Source: Pseudomonas cichorii (lineage in GTDB: Bacteria > Pseudomonadota > Gammaproteobacteria > Pseudomonadales > Pseudomonadaceae). From it: 64,000 nucleotides of DNA. Within the stretch, counting starts at the first letter, position 1. Every line of letters starts with the position of its first letter. Location: NCBI RefSeq assembly GCF_015471405.1, contig NZ_BLVZ01000003.1:62001-126000 (forward strand), given 5' to 3'. Made by a program: the position numbers and the translations under genes. The notes beneath the pieces were generated by a model. It was given only the letters and a program-made list of their open reading frames with translations. It made no database searches and was not told the DNA's origin. Shown here piece by piece: positions 45,688 to 55,450 of the stretch.

Positions 45688-48600
45688 CGATACACTCCAG
45701 CATCAACTACAGAACGAGGGGCCGAGCCGAATGGCGAGCGAGGTGCCTGCACCGGCAAGGGTTGGATCGACAACGGAGCTTTGCCACCCTGGCTCATCAA
45801 CGACAGGCGCACGAACATCAGGGTCTGGTTTTCCTCATTGGCAGGCGCATGGACTGGCACCTCAAGCGACAACGGGAATTCCGTGTAATCGACATTGGGC
45901 TGACGCTGCACCGATACATGGGCGCTCATCAGGCGCAATAGCGACCACGGCCCAAGGTATTGCCACTCGGCTTCCAGCCCGCTGACACGCAAGTCGGGCT
46001 GCAATGGATCGTTGACCGGACGCTGAGTGCCATCCCGAGCCCAGCGCAGGATCAGGCTAAGCGGCTGACCGACATTCCAGTGCAGGACCTGCTGCGCCTG
46101 GCCCGGATAGCTGATCTCACGGTTCCCTGAAACCAGTTTCCAGTTGATGACCTGATCGGCACCACGCTCACTGTCACGATCGGTGCGCCACTGGATTTCC
46201 ATGTCCGCGCCCACCAGGCCGGCCTTGTCCCGCAGCAGCAACGCACCAAGCCAGGGTCGGGCCAGCTTCAGACGTTCAAGAAACTCGGCAGCCGCCGCCC
46301 GGTCGCGGGACTGGGCATTCTTGAGTCCGTCCTGAGCCTGAGGCAATCGCTCGTCGATCAGGGTCAGGAAGTGCTGAACCCGCGCCGGGTCGGCATCCGC
46401 CGCGCTCAGATCATGAGCGAAGGGGAAACGCCCCGACAGGTATTGATTGAAGTAACTGGCCAGTGCGTTCCAGGCGGCGGTGCCCTGCTGCTGTTGCAAG
46501 AGCTGGCAACGGCGCAGAGCCCCTTGTTGCAAGGTCAGCCAGCGCTGAGTCAACTGCCCGGTACTGACAGGCACATTGGCCGACTGCAAGATGCCCAGGC
46601 AAGTGTTCTCGTCCATGTCGTTGAAGTCACGACTGAGCAACTGAGTGATCAAGGCTGGAGAACTCGACGGGTTCTGCGCCTTGTACTTGTTCATTTCCTC
46701 ACTCAGCGAGGCAAACCGGGTCACTTCCTCGACGCTGACCAGCGGCAGGTTCTGCAACTGTGTCTTGAGCCATTCCACGGCCGGTGCATGCTGCTCGGTG
46801 ATCTTGGAGATCACCACGAATTGCTGGTCCAGACCACGCTTGAGATCCTGGGCATCCGTGGCTCGCAACAATTGCAGACCAAAGTTTTTCCCGCCATCCC
46901 ATTCACTGATATCGGCACGGTCCCGGAACAGCGGTTGCTCCAGCACCATCCCGGTTGCAGCCGAGATATCCGCCAGTGCGACCCGGTTCAGGTAGTTCTG
47001 CAGGCTGATGGCAAGCTGGGGGTGCTTGAGTTCGATAAAGGCCTTGTGCAGCGCCAGTGCCTGATCGGTCCGGATATCGAAAAGCTGAACTTCTTCCTGA
47101 GCCGCCAACGAAGACGCATGGGTACTCAGGCTCGACCACATGGAGTCGGCAGCAGCTTCCTCGGCGGTGCTCAACATGGCCGGGCGATACATGGCCGGAA
47201 TATTCGGCAGCTCTTCACGGGCATACAGCTTGTAGCTGTTGTAGTGATTCAGGGCAATGCTCAGGCCGTCGTTATCGACATGCTGTGCCGGGCCGTTTTC
47301 GCCACTGCCATCCTGACGCAACGCGCTGGCCACAAAGTCGCGCCGCAGTAACGAGTTGATGGCCGCATGCAGTTGCGAAACCCGCTCCTGCAAGGTCAGT
47401 TGCCCGCTGCCACTCTGGGTCAGCAAGCTATTGCTCGCGGCACCCTGGGCGATCCATTGCCCCTTGAAGCTGTGTTGCAATTGAGCCGCCTGGCTTTCAA
47501 GATCCTGAGCAACCTGTGGCCCCAGCAGCTTGCTCTTCCTGACGCTGTCCATCATGGCCAGATAACCCGGCACCAGTTCCTGCCCCTTGCCACGGCTCCA
47601 GGTCGCGTTGGTCAGGTCGATGACCGCCTGCAAATCATCGATCAGATCCTTGATGCGCTCCAGCTCTTCAAGGTTGTTATCAGTGCTCGACTCCAGACGT
47701 TCCAGATGCAGCTTGAGATAACCGGCAGCGGTAATGAAGTTGTCCGCCCGATAGTATTGAACCAGCCACTTCTCCATCAGTTTGGTGAAATTGCCAGTCA
47801 CTTCCTTGCGGTGAGCCAGGAGGTCCAGCGGTTGCAGGACTGAAGTGCCCTTTTCCACCATCAGCTGGTTGTAGAACGACTCACGATGCAAGGTGCCCGC
47901 ATTGAGGTTCAGGCTCAAGGCGTTATTGCTCAGAGGCACCAGCTCATCAAGAGGCGTTTTCTGGTTGCTCAGCGACAGGCTGTACAGATTGCTCATCTGC
48001 TCCAGACGAGTCGCCCGCTCCACCAGATCCCTGGCCTTGACGTAACTCTGCCACAACGCAGGGTCATCGCCTTCCTGAACGGAGCGCCGGTCACTGTCGG
48101 TGATCGCCAGCAATTCGTTGGTCTGGGCCAGCAGCAAGTCATGCAAAGGCTGGCGCATATGACTCATGGACATATGCCGCAAGACCCCGTCCAGACGGGT
48201 ATCCAGCGAGGAGAACCAGGAGCTTGGATAAACCGGAGAAGCGAAATGCCAGCGCGGCGCGTTCTGCAGCACATTCCAGAAGGCCTGCACATTGCTGCGG
48301 GTCAGTTCCTGCCGGTGCGCGTCATCGTTGACCTGCACGTAACTGCGCTGGGCCTCCTGTAACAAGCGGGACAGTTCATCGGCCTCATCAATCGAATAGC
48401 GCCAGACCCAAAGCATGGAAATGCCCCAGATCACGCCAAAGATCAGAGCACCAATGGCCGTGACCCGCTGCCAGCGTCGACGCAGATGCAAAAGGCGCGG
48501 CACCGGTTGCGCCAGCCCGCGCTCGGCATTGATGCGATGCTGCCAGAGCGACGAAGCGAAGACGCTCTGCATGGCCGGTGCATCGCTTGCCGACAGCGTT

Positions 48601-49499
48601 TCATGGCCCGGAGCCGACGCCTGATCGGCAGTGAAGTACAGCCCCCGAAAACGCACCGCCTCGCCCTGGGCATTGCCCTGAAAGACCGGTTCCAGCAGCA
48701 TTTGCAGAGAGCGGCGCAAATCCTTCAGACGCTCGGGGAGGAAACTCAGCTCACCACTCAAGTGACCTGACAACGCGCCGATCTGGACCACCGCTTCAGA
48801 CAGTGCCTGAATCACGGAGTCCAGCGCGGTATCGCTCCACTGGGATTGCCAGACCATTTCCGGGTCATAAGGCGAACTCCAGCCCAGAATCTGCTGGCGG
48901 GTGTCCTGCGGCAAGGCCATGACCAGATCCTGAAAGCCGGGAATCTCGTCCATGCCGTTGATCACGACATACACCGGCACACTGAGCCCAAGGCGTTGCA
49001 ATAGATCGATAAAGCGCCGACGCGCCGCCAGCCCAAGCGAGGCCGCACGCTCGCCATCCAGAAGGTCGGCTGCGCTGATGTTCCAGATCACACCGTCCAG
49101 CGGGCGCTGGCCACGGATACGCAGCAACAGGCCAAGCAGGCTCGCCCAGCCGTTACCCTGAAGTTTCATGCCTTCTTCGGGCATGAACAGAGACTGCGGC
49201 ACAACCAGCACCGCGCCTTCGGGATCGGACCACCAACGGCCGAACCATGCCGGCTTGTCCGTGGGCGAAAGGTTCCAGGCCGAGCACAACTGCGAGCCCT
49301 GGGCCTCATCGCCAACCATCAACAGCCACGAGGTCTGATAGTGATCGCGTACGCCCTGATCCTTCTCCATCTGGCGCACGGCAAAATGGAAACTGCGGAT
49401 CGCTGCACCGCCACGGGTACGCAACCACCAGATGCACAACAGCACAATCAGCAGGACGACCAGGATGCCGATCACCCAGCCCAGCATTGCCAGCGTCAT
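45684..49499 (-). CDS. tssM: T6SS membrane-complex protein TssM (IcmF/VasK)
   Basis: A 1271-residue IcmF-family protein spanning the inner membrane and reaching into the periplasm. TM segments are at about 4-26 and near 350-372 (GALIFGVIWGISMLWVW). The cytoplasmic NTPase-like domain has no recognisable Walker A: where GxxGxGKT is expected the sequence reads VGDEAQGSQLC (about 62-72). The C-terminal region carries the DUF1215/TssM beta domain (FVRLSLMSQGGKAPLSIQPL). It works with TssL and TssJ as the envelope channel, and its start overlaps tssL by 4 bp. Confidence 0.93.
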   Translation of the reverse strand: MTLAMLGWVIGILVVLLIVLLCIWWLRTRGGAAIRSFHFAVRQMEKDQGVRDHYQTSWLLMVGDEAQGSQLCSAWNLSPTDKPAWFGRWWSDPEGAVLVVPQSLFMPEEGMKLQGNGWASLLGLLLRIRGQRPLDGVIWNISAADLLDGERAASLGLAARRRFIDLLQRLGLSVPVYVVINGMDEIPGFQDLVMALPQDTRQQILGWSSPYDPEMVWQSQWSDTALDSVIQALSEAVVQIGALSGHLSGELSFLPERLKDLRRSLQMLLEPVFQGNAQGEAVRFRGLYFTADQASAPGHETLSASDAPAMQSVFASSLWQHRINAERGLAQPVPRLLHLRRRWQRVTAIGALIFGVIWGISMLWVWRYSIDEADELSRLLQEAQRSYVQVNDDAHRQELTRSNVQAFWNVLQNAPRWHFASPVYPSSWFSSLDTRLDGVLRHMSMSHMRQPLHDLLLAQTNELLAITDSDRRSVQEGDDPALWQSYVKARDLVERATRLEQMSNLYSLSLSNQKTPLDELVPLSNNALSLNLNAGTLHRESFYNQLMVEKGTSVLQPLDLLAHRKEVTGNFTKLMEKWLVQYYRADNFITAAGYLKLHLERLESSTDNNLEELERIKDLIDDLQAVIDLTNATWSRGKGQELVPGYLAMMDSVRKSKLLGPQVAQDLESQAAQLQHSFKGQWIAQGAASNSLLTQSGSGQLTLQERVSQLHAAINSLLRRDFVASALRQDGSGENGPAQHVDNDGLSIALNHYNSYKLYAREELPNIPAMYRPAMLSTAEEAAADSMWSSLSTHASSLAAQEEVQLFDIRTDQALALHKAFIELKHPQLAISLQNYLNRVALADISAATGMVLEQPLFRDRADISEWDGGKNFGLQLLRATDAQDLKRGLDQQFVVISKITEQHAPAVEWLKTQLQNLPLVSVEEVTRFASLSEEMNKYKAQNPSSSPALITQLLSRDFNDMDENTCLGILQSANVPVSTGQLTQRWLTLQQGALRRCQLLQQQQGTAAWNALASYFNQYLSGRFPFAHDLSAADADPARVQHFLTLIDERLPQAQDGLKNAQSRDRAAAAEFLERLKLARPWLGALLLRDKAGLVGADMEIQWRTDRDSERGADQVINWKLVSGNREISYPGQAQQVLHWNVGQPLSLILRWARDGTQRPVNDPLQPDLRVSGLEAEWQYLGPWSLLRLMSAHVSVQRQPNVDYTEFPLSLEVPVHAPANEENQTLMFVRLSLMSQGGKAPLSIQPLPVQAPRSPFGSAPRSVVDAGVYR

Positions 49500-50266
49500 G
49501 ACAGGCTCTCCACAACGGCGAAGGGAGTCGCCAGATGCAGGACCGGCTCCAGACGCTGGCCGATGTCATGCCAGAACAGTTGACCGATACCGATAAACAG
49601 CAGCGTGAACGCCAGAATCACCAGCCCCAGGCGCAAGCCGTCAGGCAGGGATTTACGCAACGGCAACTGACGTGGCGCAACACTGGAAGGTTCGGCCAGC
49701 AACTGGCTGACATTGGCATAGTCCGGCTCGCGCTGGCGAGTGAAGGTAAACAGCGCATGACGCCATTTTTCGTGCAGAGCCTGACCGCGCTCCCCACGCA
49801 AGTGCCCGTGAAAACCGAGGATCAGGCACAACAGATAAACGTTGCCCAGGTCCCGATTGGTGGAAACCTGCTCATCGAGCAAGCGCTTGATTTCCAGCGG
49901 CAGCCGCTGACCGGCCTGACGGCTTGAATACAGGCGCGATTCCAGCGGCTTTTCCTGCCAGGCGCTCTGCCCCGACCAGTCGGCGAACAACAGGGTTTCA
50001 TCCACCAGCGCGACAAAGGCATAGACCATGGCCTTCATTTGCTGAGTCGCGGAATCCCCTACATTGGAAAATGCATTGCGCCACAGTCGGCGTGTGATCC
50101 GGGTCGACAGCTCGGCCACGGTCTCGACCAGCTTCGGGGTATCTTCGCTACTCTTGTCCAGCTCGTTCCAGGCGGTCAGCCATTGCTGCCACGCCTCACG
50201 AAAAGCGCTACTCAACGGTGCATCCTGCATGGCGCGCACCCGCGAAACGGCATTCCCTTCAGGCAT
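49496..50266 (-). CDS. tssL: T6SS membrane-complex protein TssL (DotU/ImpK)
   Basis: A 256-residue short TssL. The cytoplasmic DotU hook domain is seen in VYAFVALVDETLLFADW and LGFHGHLRGERG. A single C-terminal TM helix follows (LGLVILAFTLLFIGIGQLFW). It has no OmpA-like peptidoglycan-binding extension, so another component must anchor the complex to the cell wall. It is coupled to tssM. Confidence 0.92.
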   Translation of the reverse strand: MPEGNAVSRVRAMQDAPLSSAFREAWQQWLTAWNELDKSSEDTPKLVETVAELSTRITRRLWRNAFSNVGDSATQQMKAMVYAFVALVDETLLFADWSGQSAWQEKPLESRLYSSRQAGQRLPLEIKRLLDEQVSTNRDLGNVYLLCLILGFHGHLRGERGQALHEKWRHALFTFTRQREPDYANVSQLLAEPSSVAPRQLPLRKSLPDGLRLGLVILAFTLLFIGIGQLFWHDIGQRLEPVLHLATPFAVVESLS

Positions 50267-50284
50267 ACGACTTCCCTACCGTAC

Positions 50285-51619
50285 TCAGGCGGATTCGTTG
50301 GTGGTTTTGTCGATGAACAGAACGACTTGCCAGGGGCTGACTGCGCCTCCTGCAGTAGATGAAACAATGTGCAACGGCTGTGTCGGGTCGAACCATTCAC
50401 CACTGGCCTGGATGACAAACAGCCGTGTGTCGTCGCCCGTGCTGTAGGCAACCTGCTCCTGACGGCTCATCGCCTGATGGGGCAAGCCGCTCATGCGTTG
50501 GCGGGCCAGCACTGGTATATGCGGGCCGGAAGCAATGATCGACCTGCCCAGCCAGTCCATTGCTGCCTGCTCGGACGCACCGGCCGGCATGCGCAAGCCG
50601 ACCACCAATCGCTGGCGAGGCTTTTGCTCGGGCAGTGCAATGGAAAAGACATGCTCGGCCTGCTCGAAAGGCACGCTGCGAAAGCCGACCCGCAACTGGT
50701 CCAGAGTGCGCTCCAGCCAGGTCAGTACCTGGTCGTAGCCGCGATACAGGTCGAGAAAGTCCAGCGGCGCATAAGCAGGCACACCCGAAATCGGGTCCAG
50801 TACCGACCAACTGCCAGTCATGCCGAGCAGCAATCCATGCAGACCTTGAGCCGTAGCGACCCGACTGCTCAAGGCACCTTCCACCTCGGGCAATCTGGAC
50901 CAGAGCGCAGCGGATTGCAGACGGATTTCCTCGGCATCGTCCTGATTACCCGCCTGCTGGGACTGACGCAAACGTCCGGCCAGAAACATGCATTTCTCAC
51001 GGGTGCGGGCACACAGGGCCGCGACTCTGCGGCCCAGCAAGGATTCGGGCAGGATCAGCGGTGTCGGCGCGACATAGGGCAACTGCACGAAACCACCACC
51101 CTCTTTGCGCAGATGCAGCAGAGGCACGCAGATGGAGTCAGCCTTGTTGGCCTCGGTGACCAGCCGAGGGTTAGGTCGCCATACGGTTATGGTTTCCGGG
51201 TTCTCGCCACTGGCCAGATCCGGCAGCGAGTCGCCGAGCACCGATTGCAGGCGACCCTTGAGCGGCAACAACTGACCGGCGCGCCACAAAGGGCTGACCG
51301 CCAGGTAGACCATCACAGTCGCAGTCGGAGATGCGGCGGCAGCCTCGTTGATATCCAGCTCGACCATCGGCCCCGATCCGGCACGAATGCTCAGCGGCAT
51401 GCCGTCAGGCAAGGTAGCGTCCAGGGCCAGAATACGGACCTGCCCGGCAAACAGGGCCGAAGGGTCCAGATCAAGGTTTGTAACCCCCCAGTACCAAGGG
51501 TTGGATGCCTGGGCCAGATGGGCGGCCAACACTTCGGCCCGCAAGCCTTGCAACTGAAAATGCTGGGGCAGCAATTGCATGCCTTCGTGCCAGCAGACTG
51601 CATCAGGTAGCACGCTCAT
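50285..51619 (-). CDS. tssK: T6SS baseplate protein TssK (ImpJ/VasE)
   Basis: A 444-residue TssK. It starts with the conserved VCWHEGMQLLPQHFQLQGLR. TssK trimers link the baseplate wedges to the TssL/TssM membrane complex. It is the second gene of the leftward operon, 51 bp after tssJ and 18 bp before tssL. Confidence 0.93.
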   Translation of the reverse strand: MSVLPDAVCWHEGMQLLPQHFQLQGLRAEVLAAHLAQASNPWYWGVTNLDLDPSALFAGQVRILALDATLPDGMPLSIRAGSGPMVELDINEAAAASPTATVMVYLAVSPLWRAGQLLPLKGRLQSVLGDSLPDLASGENPETITVWRPNPRLVTEANKADSICVPLLHLRKEGGGFVQLPYVAPTPLILPESLLGRRVAALCARTREKCMFLAGRLRQSQQAGNQDDAEEIRLQSAALWSRLPEVEGALSSRVATAQGLHGLLLGMTGSWSVLDPISGVPAYAPLDFLDLYRGYDQVLTWLERTLDQLRVGFRSVPFEQAEHVFSIALPEQKPRQRLVVGLRMPAGASEQAAMDWLGRSIIASGPHIPVLARQRMSGLPHQAMSRQEQVAYSTGDDTRLFVIQASGEWFDPTQPLHIVSSTAGGAVSPWQVVLFIDKTTNESA

Positions 51620-51670
51620 AAGGTTTCCTTGACATCCTGTGTGTGGCGCATGGTCAGTGCGACGCGATAC

Positions 51671-52141
51671 TCAATGGGCATTTTCGTCGAACAGCGTCAT
51701 TTCCCGACTATCGAATTTCAGCCATATCCTGCGCTGGCCATCGAGCCGCAGGCGATGCGCGCCGGGCGTATTGTAATGGGCAAAAACCAGTAACCCTACG
51801 GCGGGCTTGCCGTCCAGCGGGAAGATGCCGGATTCGATCAGTTGTCCCGGCACCAGCTCCATGCCCCAGACAGCCATGTTCTGGCGGTGGTCACGGCGGA
51901 ACTGATCACGCTCGCTGAACCACTGGCTGGCGGTCAGGCCTGACAGTTGCTTGAGAAGGTCCGGGTCATTGACGGCGATGAAATCGACAGCGACAGGCGA
52001 GTCATCATTGGCACGCAGGGCTACGTCCAGAATCAGTGAATCGACGCCTATTTTTGGATCCAAGAATGAACAACCCGTGAGCATGAAAACAGCCAGCAAT
52101 ACGGCAATCCATTGTCGGTATATGAACTGTTTTACGGTCAT
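51671..52141 (-). CDS. tssJ: T6SS outer-membrane lipoprotein TssJ (VasD)
   Basis: A 156-residue lipoprotein with a signal peptide ending in MLTGC (acylated Cys 24) and a transthyretin-like beta domain typical of TssJ (SLILDVALRANDDSPVAVDF and GLLVFAHYN). It initiates assembly of the membrane complex by binding the TssM periplasmic end. It is the first gene of the leftward operon, and the 194-bp gap to tssB must hold both divergent promoters. Confidence 0.85.
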   Translation of the reverse strand: MTVKQFIYRQWIAVLLAVFMLTGCSFLDPKIGVDSLILDVALRANDDSPVAVDFIAVNDPDLLKQLSGLTASQWFSERDQFRRDHRQNMAVWGMELVPGQLIESGIFPLDGKPAVGLLVFAHYNTPGAHRLRLDGQRRIWLKFDSREMTLFDENAH

Positions 52142-52335
52142 GATTGTCCAAGAAAAATTTTGTATTGCTTTTAGCCGTTCCTGTTATAGCATCAAGGTCA
52201 ATTCGCCACCATGACGAATTTTTAGAGGATCGCAGAATTAGACCCGTGCGGCTCTGTTCTGCGGTCAAGCAAGGGAATGCGAGCATTGGGAAACCGTTGC
52301 ATTGCGCCCGCCTTATGCATCGGAGTTCAGCCACC

Positions 52336-52890
52336 ATGGCCGAGAGTACTCAGCACAAGCTAGACAGGGTCCGCCCGCCTCGTGTTCAGATCACTTACGA
52401 CGTAGAAATCGGTAATGCCATCGAAAAAAAGGAACTGCCTCTCGTAGTCGGCATCCTGGCCGATCTGTCAGGCAAACCTGATGCTCCCCCGCCAAAACTG
52501 ATCGATCGACGTTTCGTTGAAATCGATCGCGACAACTTCAATGAAGTCCTCGCCTCCATTGCTCCACGCACCGCTATCCAGGTCGACAACACCCTCAGCG
52601 GTGACGGCAGCAAGCTCAACGTCGAACTGCGCTTCGGCCATATCGACGATTTCGACCCGATCAATCTGGTCAAGCAAGTCACGCCTCTGCGTCGCCTGCT
52701 CGAAGCCCGTCAGCGTCTTCGCGACCTGCTGACCAAGCTCGACGGCAACGACGATCTGGACAAGCTGCTGCAAGATGTCGTCGCCAATACCGAAGGCCTG
52801 CAACAGATCAAATCGGCCCGTCCGGAAAGCGAAACGGTAGCTGATGCACCGGCAGCAGCTGAAGAGCCGCCAGCCGAACCGCAAGCCTGA
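52336..52890 (+). CDS. tssB: T6SS contractile sheath small subunit TssB (VipA)
   Basis: A 184-residue TssB. ATG 52336 with CGGAG upstream gives the conserved start MAESTQHKLDRVRPPRVQIT. IEKKELPLVVGILADLSG and RRFVEIDRDNFNEVLASI are family hallmarks. It pairs with TssC to build the sheath that contracts to fire the Hcp/VgrG tube. It is the first gene of the rightward operon. Confidence 0.95.
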   Translation: MAESTQHKLDRVRPPRVQITYDVEIGNAIEKKELPLVVGILADLSGKPDAPPPKLIDRRFVEIDRDNFNEVLASIAPRTAIQVDNTLSGDGSKLNVELRFGHIDDFDPINLVKQVTPLRRLLEARQRLRDLLTKLDGNDDLDKLLQDVVANTEGLQQIKSARPESETVADAPAAAEEPPAEPQA

Positions 52891-52924
52891 TCGTCATCGC
52901 CCACCTATTCGCGGAGGATTAACC

Positions 52925-54412
52925 ATGGCCACGTCAACCAGCGCTGAGAGTCAAGGCAGCGAAGGCTCCACCCAAACATTGTCCCTGCTGGACAAGATCA
53001 TCGCCGAAGGTCGCATGGCGCATGACGACAGCCAGCAAGGCTACGCTCGCGACATGCTCGCCGAGTTCGCCACCCAGGTCCTGGATGAAGGCATGGCGGT
53101 CGATAAAGACACCGTCGCCATGATCAACGACCGCATCAGCCAGATCGACTCGCTGATCAGCGACCAGCTCAACCAGATCCTCCATCACGAGGACCTGCAG
53201 AAGCTTGAAGCTTCATGGCGCGGCCTGCATTCGCTGGTGCAGAACACCGAAACCAGCACCCGCCTGAAACTGCGCCTGCTCAACGTCTCGCAGAAAGAAC
53301 TGCAGACCGATCTGGAGAAGGCAGTCGAATTCGACCAGAGCTCGCTGTTCAAGAAAATCTACGAAGAAGAATACGGCACCTTCGGCGGTCATCCGTTCAG
53401 CGTGCTGGTCGGCGACTACACCTTTGGCCGTCACCCACAGGACATCGGCCTGCTGGAGAAGCTGTCCAACGTCGCGGCAGCGGCTCACGCGCCATTCATT
53501 GCCGCAGCCAGCCCGCGCCTGTTCGACATGAGCAGCTTCACCGAACTGGCAGTGCCTCGTGACCTGGCCAAAGTGTTCGAGAGCCAGGAACTGATCAAGT
53601 GGCGCTCCTTCCGCGAAAGCGAAGACTCGCGTTATGTCTCCCTGGTGCTGCCGAACTTCCTGCTGCGCCTGCCTTACGGCCCGGACACCAGCCCGGTTGA
53701 AGGCATGAACTTCGTCGAAGACGTCACCGGCACCGACCACAGCAAATACCTGTGGGGCAATGCGGCCTGGGCACTGTCCCAACGTATCACCGAGGCCTAC
53801 GCCAAATACGGCTGGTGCGCAGCGATTCGCGGTGCAGAAGGCGGTGGCGCGGTCGAAGGTTTGCCAGCGCATACTTTCCGCACCTCCTCGGGCGATATCT
53901 CGCTCAAGTGCCCGACCGAGGTGGCGATCACCGACCGTCGCGAGAAAGAACTCAACGACCTGGGCTTCATCTCGCTCTGCCACAAGAAGAACAGCGATGT
54001 TGCCGTGTTCTTTGGCGGGCAGACGACCAACAAGCCCAAGCTCTACAACACCAACGAAGCCAACGCCAACGCGCGGATTTCCGCCATGTTGCCGTACGTG
54101 CTCGCCGCTTCGCGCTTCGCTCACTACCTGAAAGTGATCATGCGCGACAAGGTCGGCAGCTTCATGACCCGCGACAACGTCCAGACCTACCTCAACAACT
54201 GGATCGCGGATTACGTACTGATCAACGACAACGCGCCGCAGGAAATCAAGGCCCAGTACCCGCTGCGTGAAGCGCGCGTGGACATCACCGAGGTCGCCGG
54301 CAAGCCAGGTGCCTACCGCGCCACGGTGTTCCTGCGTCCGCACTTCCAGCTGGAAGAACTGACCGCCTCGATCCGTCTGGTTGCCAGTCTGCCGCCGCCG
54401 GTAGCAGCCTGA
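52925..54412 (+). CDS. tssC: T6SS contractile sheath large subunit TssC (VipB)
   Basis: A 495-residue TssC. ATG 52925 follows GGAGG. It shows LQKLEASWRGLHSLVQNTET, FKKIYEEEYGTFGGHPFSVL, and the C-terminal EARVDITEVAGKPGAYRATV, FLRPHFQLEELTASIRLVA. It forms the sheath with TssB and is recycled by ClpV. A strong hairpin separates it from hcp. Confidence 0.96.
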   Translation: MATSTSAESQGSEGSTQTLSLLDKIIAEGRMAHDDSQQGYARDMLAEFATQVLDEGMAVDKDTVAMINDRISQIDSLISDQLNQILHHEDLQKLEASWRGLHSLVQNTETSTRLKLRLLNVSQKELQTDLEKAVEFDQSSLFKKIYEEEYGTFGGHPFSVLVGDYTFGRHPQDIGLLEKLSNVAAAAHAPFIAAASPRLFDMSSFTELAVPRDLAKVFESQELIKWRSFRESEDSRYVSLVLPNFLLRLPYGPDTSPVEGMNFVEDVTGTDHSKYLWGNAAWALSQRITEAYAKYGWCAAIRGAEGGGAVEGLPAHTFRTSSGDISLKCPTEVAITDRREKELNDLGFISLCHKKNSDVAVFFGGQTTNKPKLYNTNEANANARISAMLPYVLAASRFAHYLKVIMRDKVGSFMTRDNVQTYLNNWIADYVLINDNAPQEIKAQYPLREARVDITEVAGKPGAYRATVFLRPHFQLEELTASIRLVASLPPPVAA

Positions 54413-54417
54413 CCCTG

Positions 54418-54464
54418 AGCCCTGCGGGCCTGGCTCGCAGGGCTTCTCCCCCACTTTCTTTTTG
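54418..54464 (+). terminator. Intercistronic hairpin with weak T tract between tssC and hcp
   Basis: A perfect 9-bp stem (AGCCCTGCG 54418-54426, CGCAGGGCT 54436-54444) is followed after about 10 nt by CTTTCTTTTT. This could be a partial terminator, or a processing/stability element setting a separate Hcp level. Confidence 0.5.
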
Positions 54465-54487
54465 CCAATTTGCAGGAGTTACACCCG

Positions 54488-54985
54488 ATGGATGCGATCA
54501 TTCTGGATCTGGGTGACGATATTAAAGGCGACAGCATGCTGGAAGGCTTCACGGACAAGATCGAAATCATGTCCTACAGCCATAACGTTGCCATGCAAGT
54601 GACCAACGACGTCAGCAACTCGGAGCGTACTTCGGGTAAACCCCATGTCGGTGAGTTCACCCTGACCAAGTTCGTCGACAGCTCCACCCCCAACCTCAAC
54701 AGCTACTGCTGCGCGGGCAAGCCCATCGCTACCGCCAAGATCACCATTGGCCGCAACGCCTCCGAAGGCAGCGGCCAGATCATGCCGTTCATTGTCTACA
54801 CCCTGGACAACGTTGTGCTGTCCAACGTCAGCGTCAGCGGCGGTGCCGGTGGCAAACCGGTGGAAACCATCTCGCTGAACTTCACCAAGATCAAATGGGA
54901 ACTGACAGCCCAGAAAGACGATGGCACCAAGGAAGGCGTGGCTGGCACCAGTTGGGACCTGGCCGCCAACAAGAAAGCCAGCTAA
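54488..54985 (+). CDS. hcp: T6SS tube protein Hcp (TssD)
   Basis: A 165-residue Hcp starting at ATG 54488 with CAGGAG upstream. MDAIILDLGDDIKGDSMLEG and the SGKPHVGEFTLTKFVD strand are typical. Hcp hexamers form the inner tube and can carry small effectors in the lumen. It sits mid-operon after tssC. Confidence 0.95.
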   Translation: MDAIILDLGDDIKGDSMLEGFTDKIEIMSYSHNVAMQVTNDVSNSERTSGKPHVGEFTLTKFVDSSTPNLNSYCCAGKPIATAKITIGRNASEGSGQIMPFIVYTLDNVVLSNVSVSGGAGGKPVETISLNFTKIKWELTAQKDDGTKEGVAGTSWDLAANKKAS

Positions 54986-55000
54986 GAAAGGTAACTCGCC

Positions 55001-55450
55001 ATGCCAGGCACAGGCATTCGTCCGCCGTTATTCGAGCGCCTGGCTTTCAGCGAGGAGCAGACGCAGCACACCCGATTTTTCGACCGACAGGCTCTGGCCG
55101 ACTCGGTCCGGAACGAGCTGTTGCGCCTGCTCAATACCCGCCGCGCCTCCAGGAACCTCACCACGCCACCGACCCTGCTCGACTATGGCATCGCCGACTG
55201 GAGCGCCCTGCAAGCCAGCAACAGCGATGACCGACGCCGCATGACCCGGGAAATCCGCGCTGCAATCACTCATTTCGAGCCGCGACTGCACCTGACCGGT
55301 GTGGATGTGCAAGCCATGCCAGGGCATCCCCGGCAACTGGATATCCGCCTGAGCGGCACCCTGCGCCATGACCGTCAGGAATGGCCTGTGGCCTTTGCGG
55401 TTCAGACCTCGGAAGCCGGGCTGGAGGTCAGCCATGAGCGACTCGATTGA
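55001..55450 (+). CDS. tssE: T6SS baseplate protein TssE (Gp25-like)
   Basis: A 149-residue lysozyme-related Gp25-fold protein. NTRRASRNLTTPPTLLDYGI, then MTREIRAAITHFEPRLHLTG are the family motifs. It is a baseplate wedge component that starts sheath assembly. Its end overlaps the tssF start by 17 bp. Confidence 0.93.
   Translation: MPGTGIRPPLFERLAFSEEQTQHTRFFDRQALADSVRNELLRLLNTRRASRNLTTPPTLLDYGIADWSALQASNSDDRRRMTREIRAAITHFEPRLHLTGVDVQAMPGHPRQLDIRLSGTLRHDRQEWPVAFAVQTSEAGLEVSHERLD

Noticed and set aside
52142..52335. A sigma-54-like GG/GC pair (TTGGGAAACCGTTGCA) in the tssJ/tssB divergent gap
   Set aside because: The spacing between GG and GC is one base short of the fixed sigma-54 distance, so it should not work as a -24/-12 promoter.
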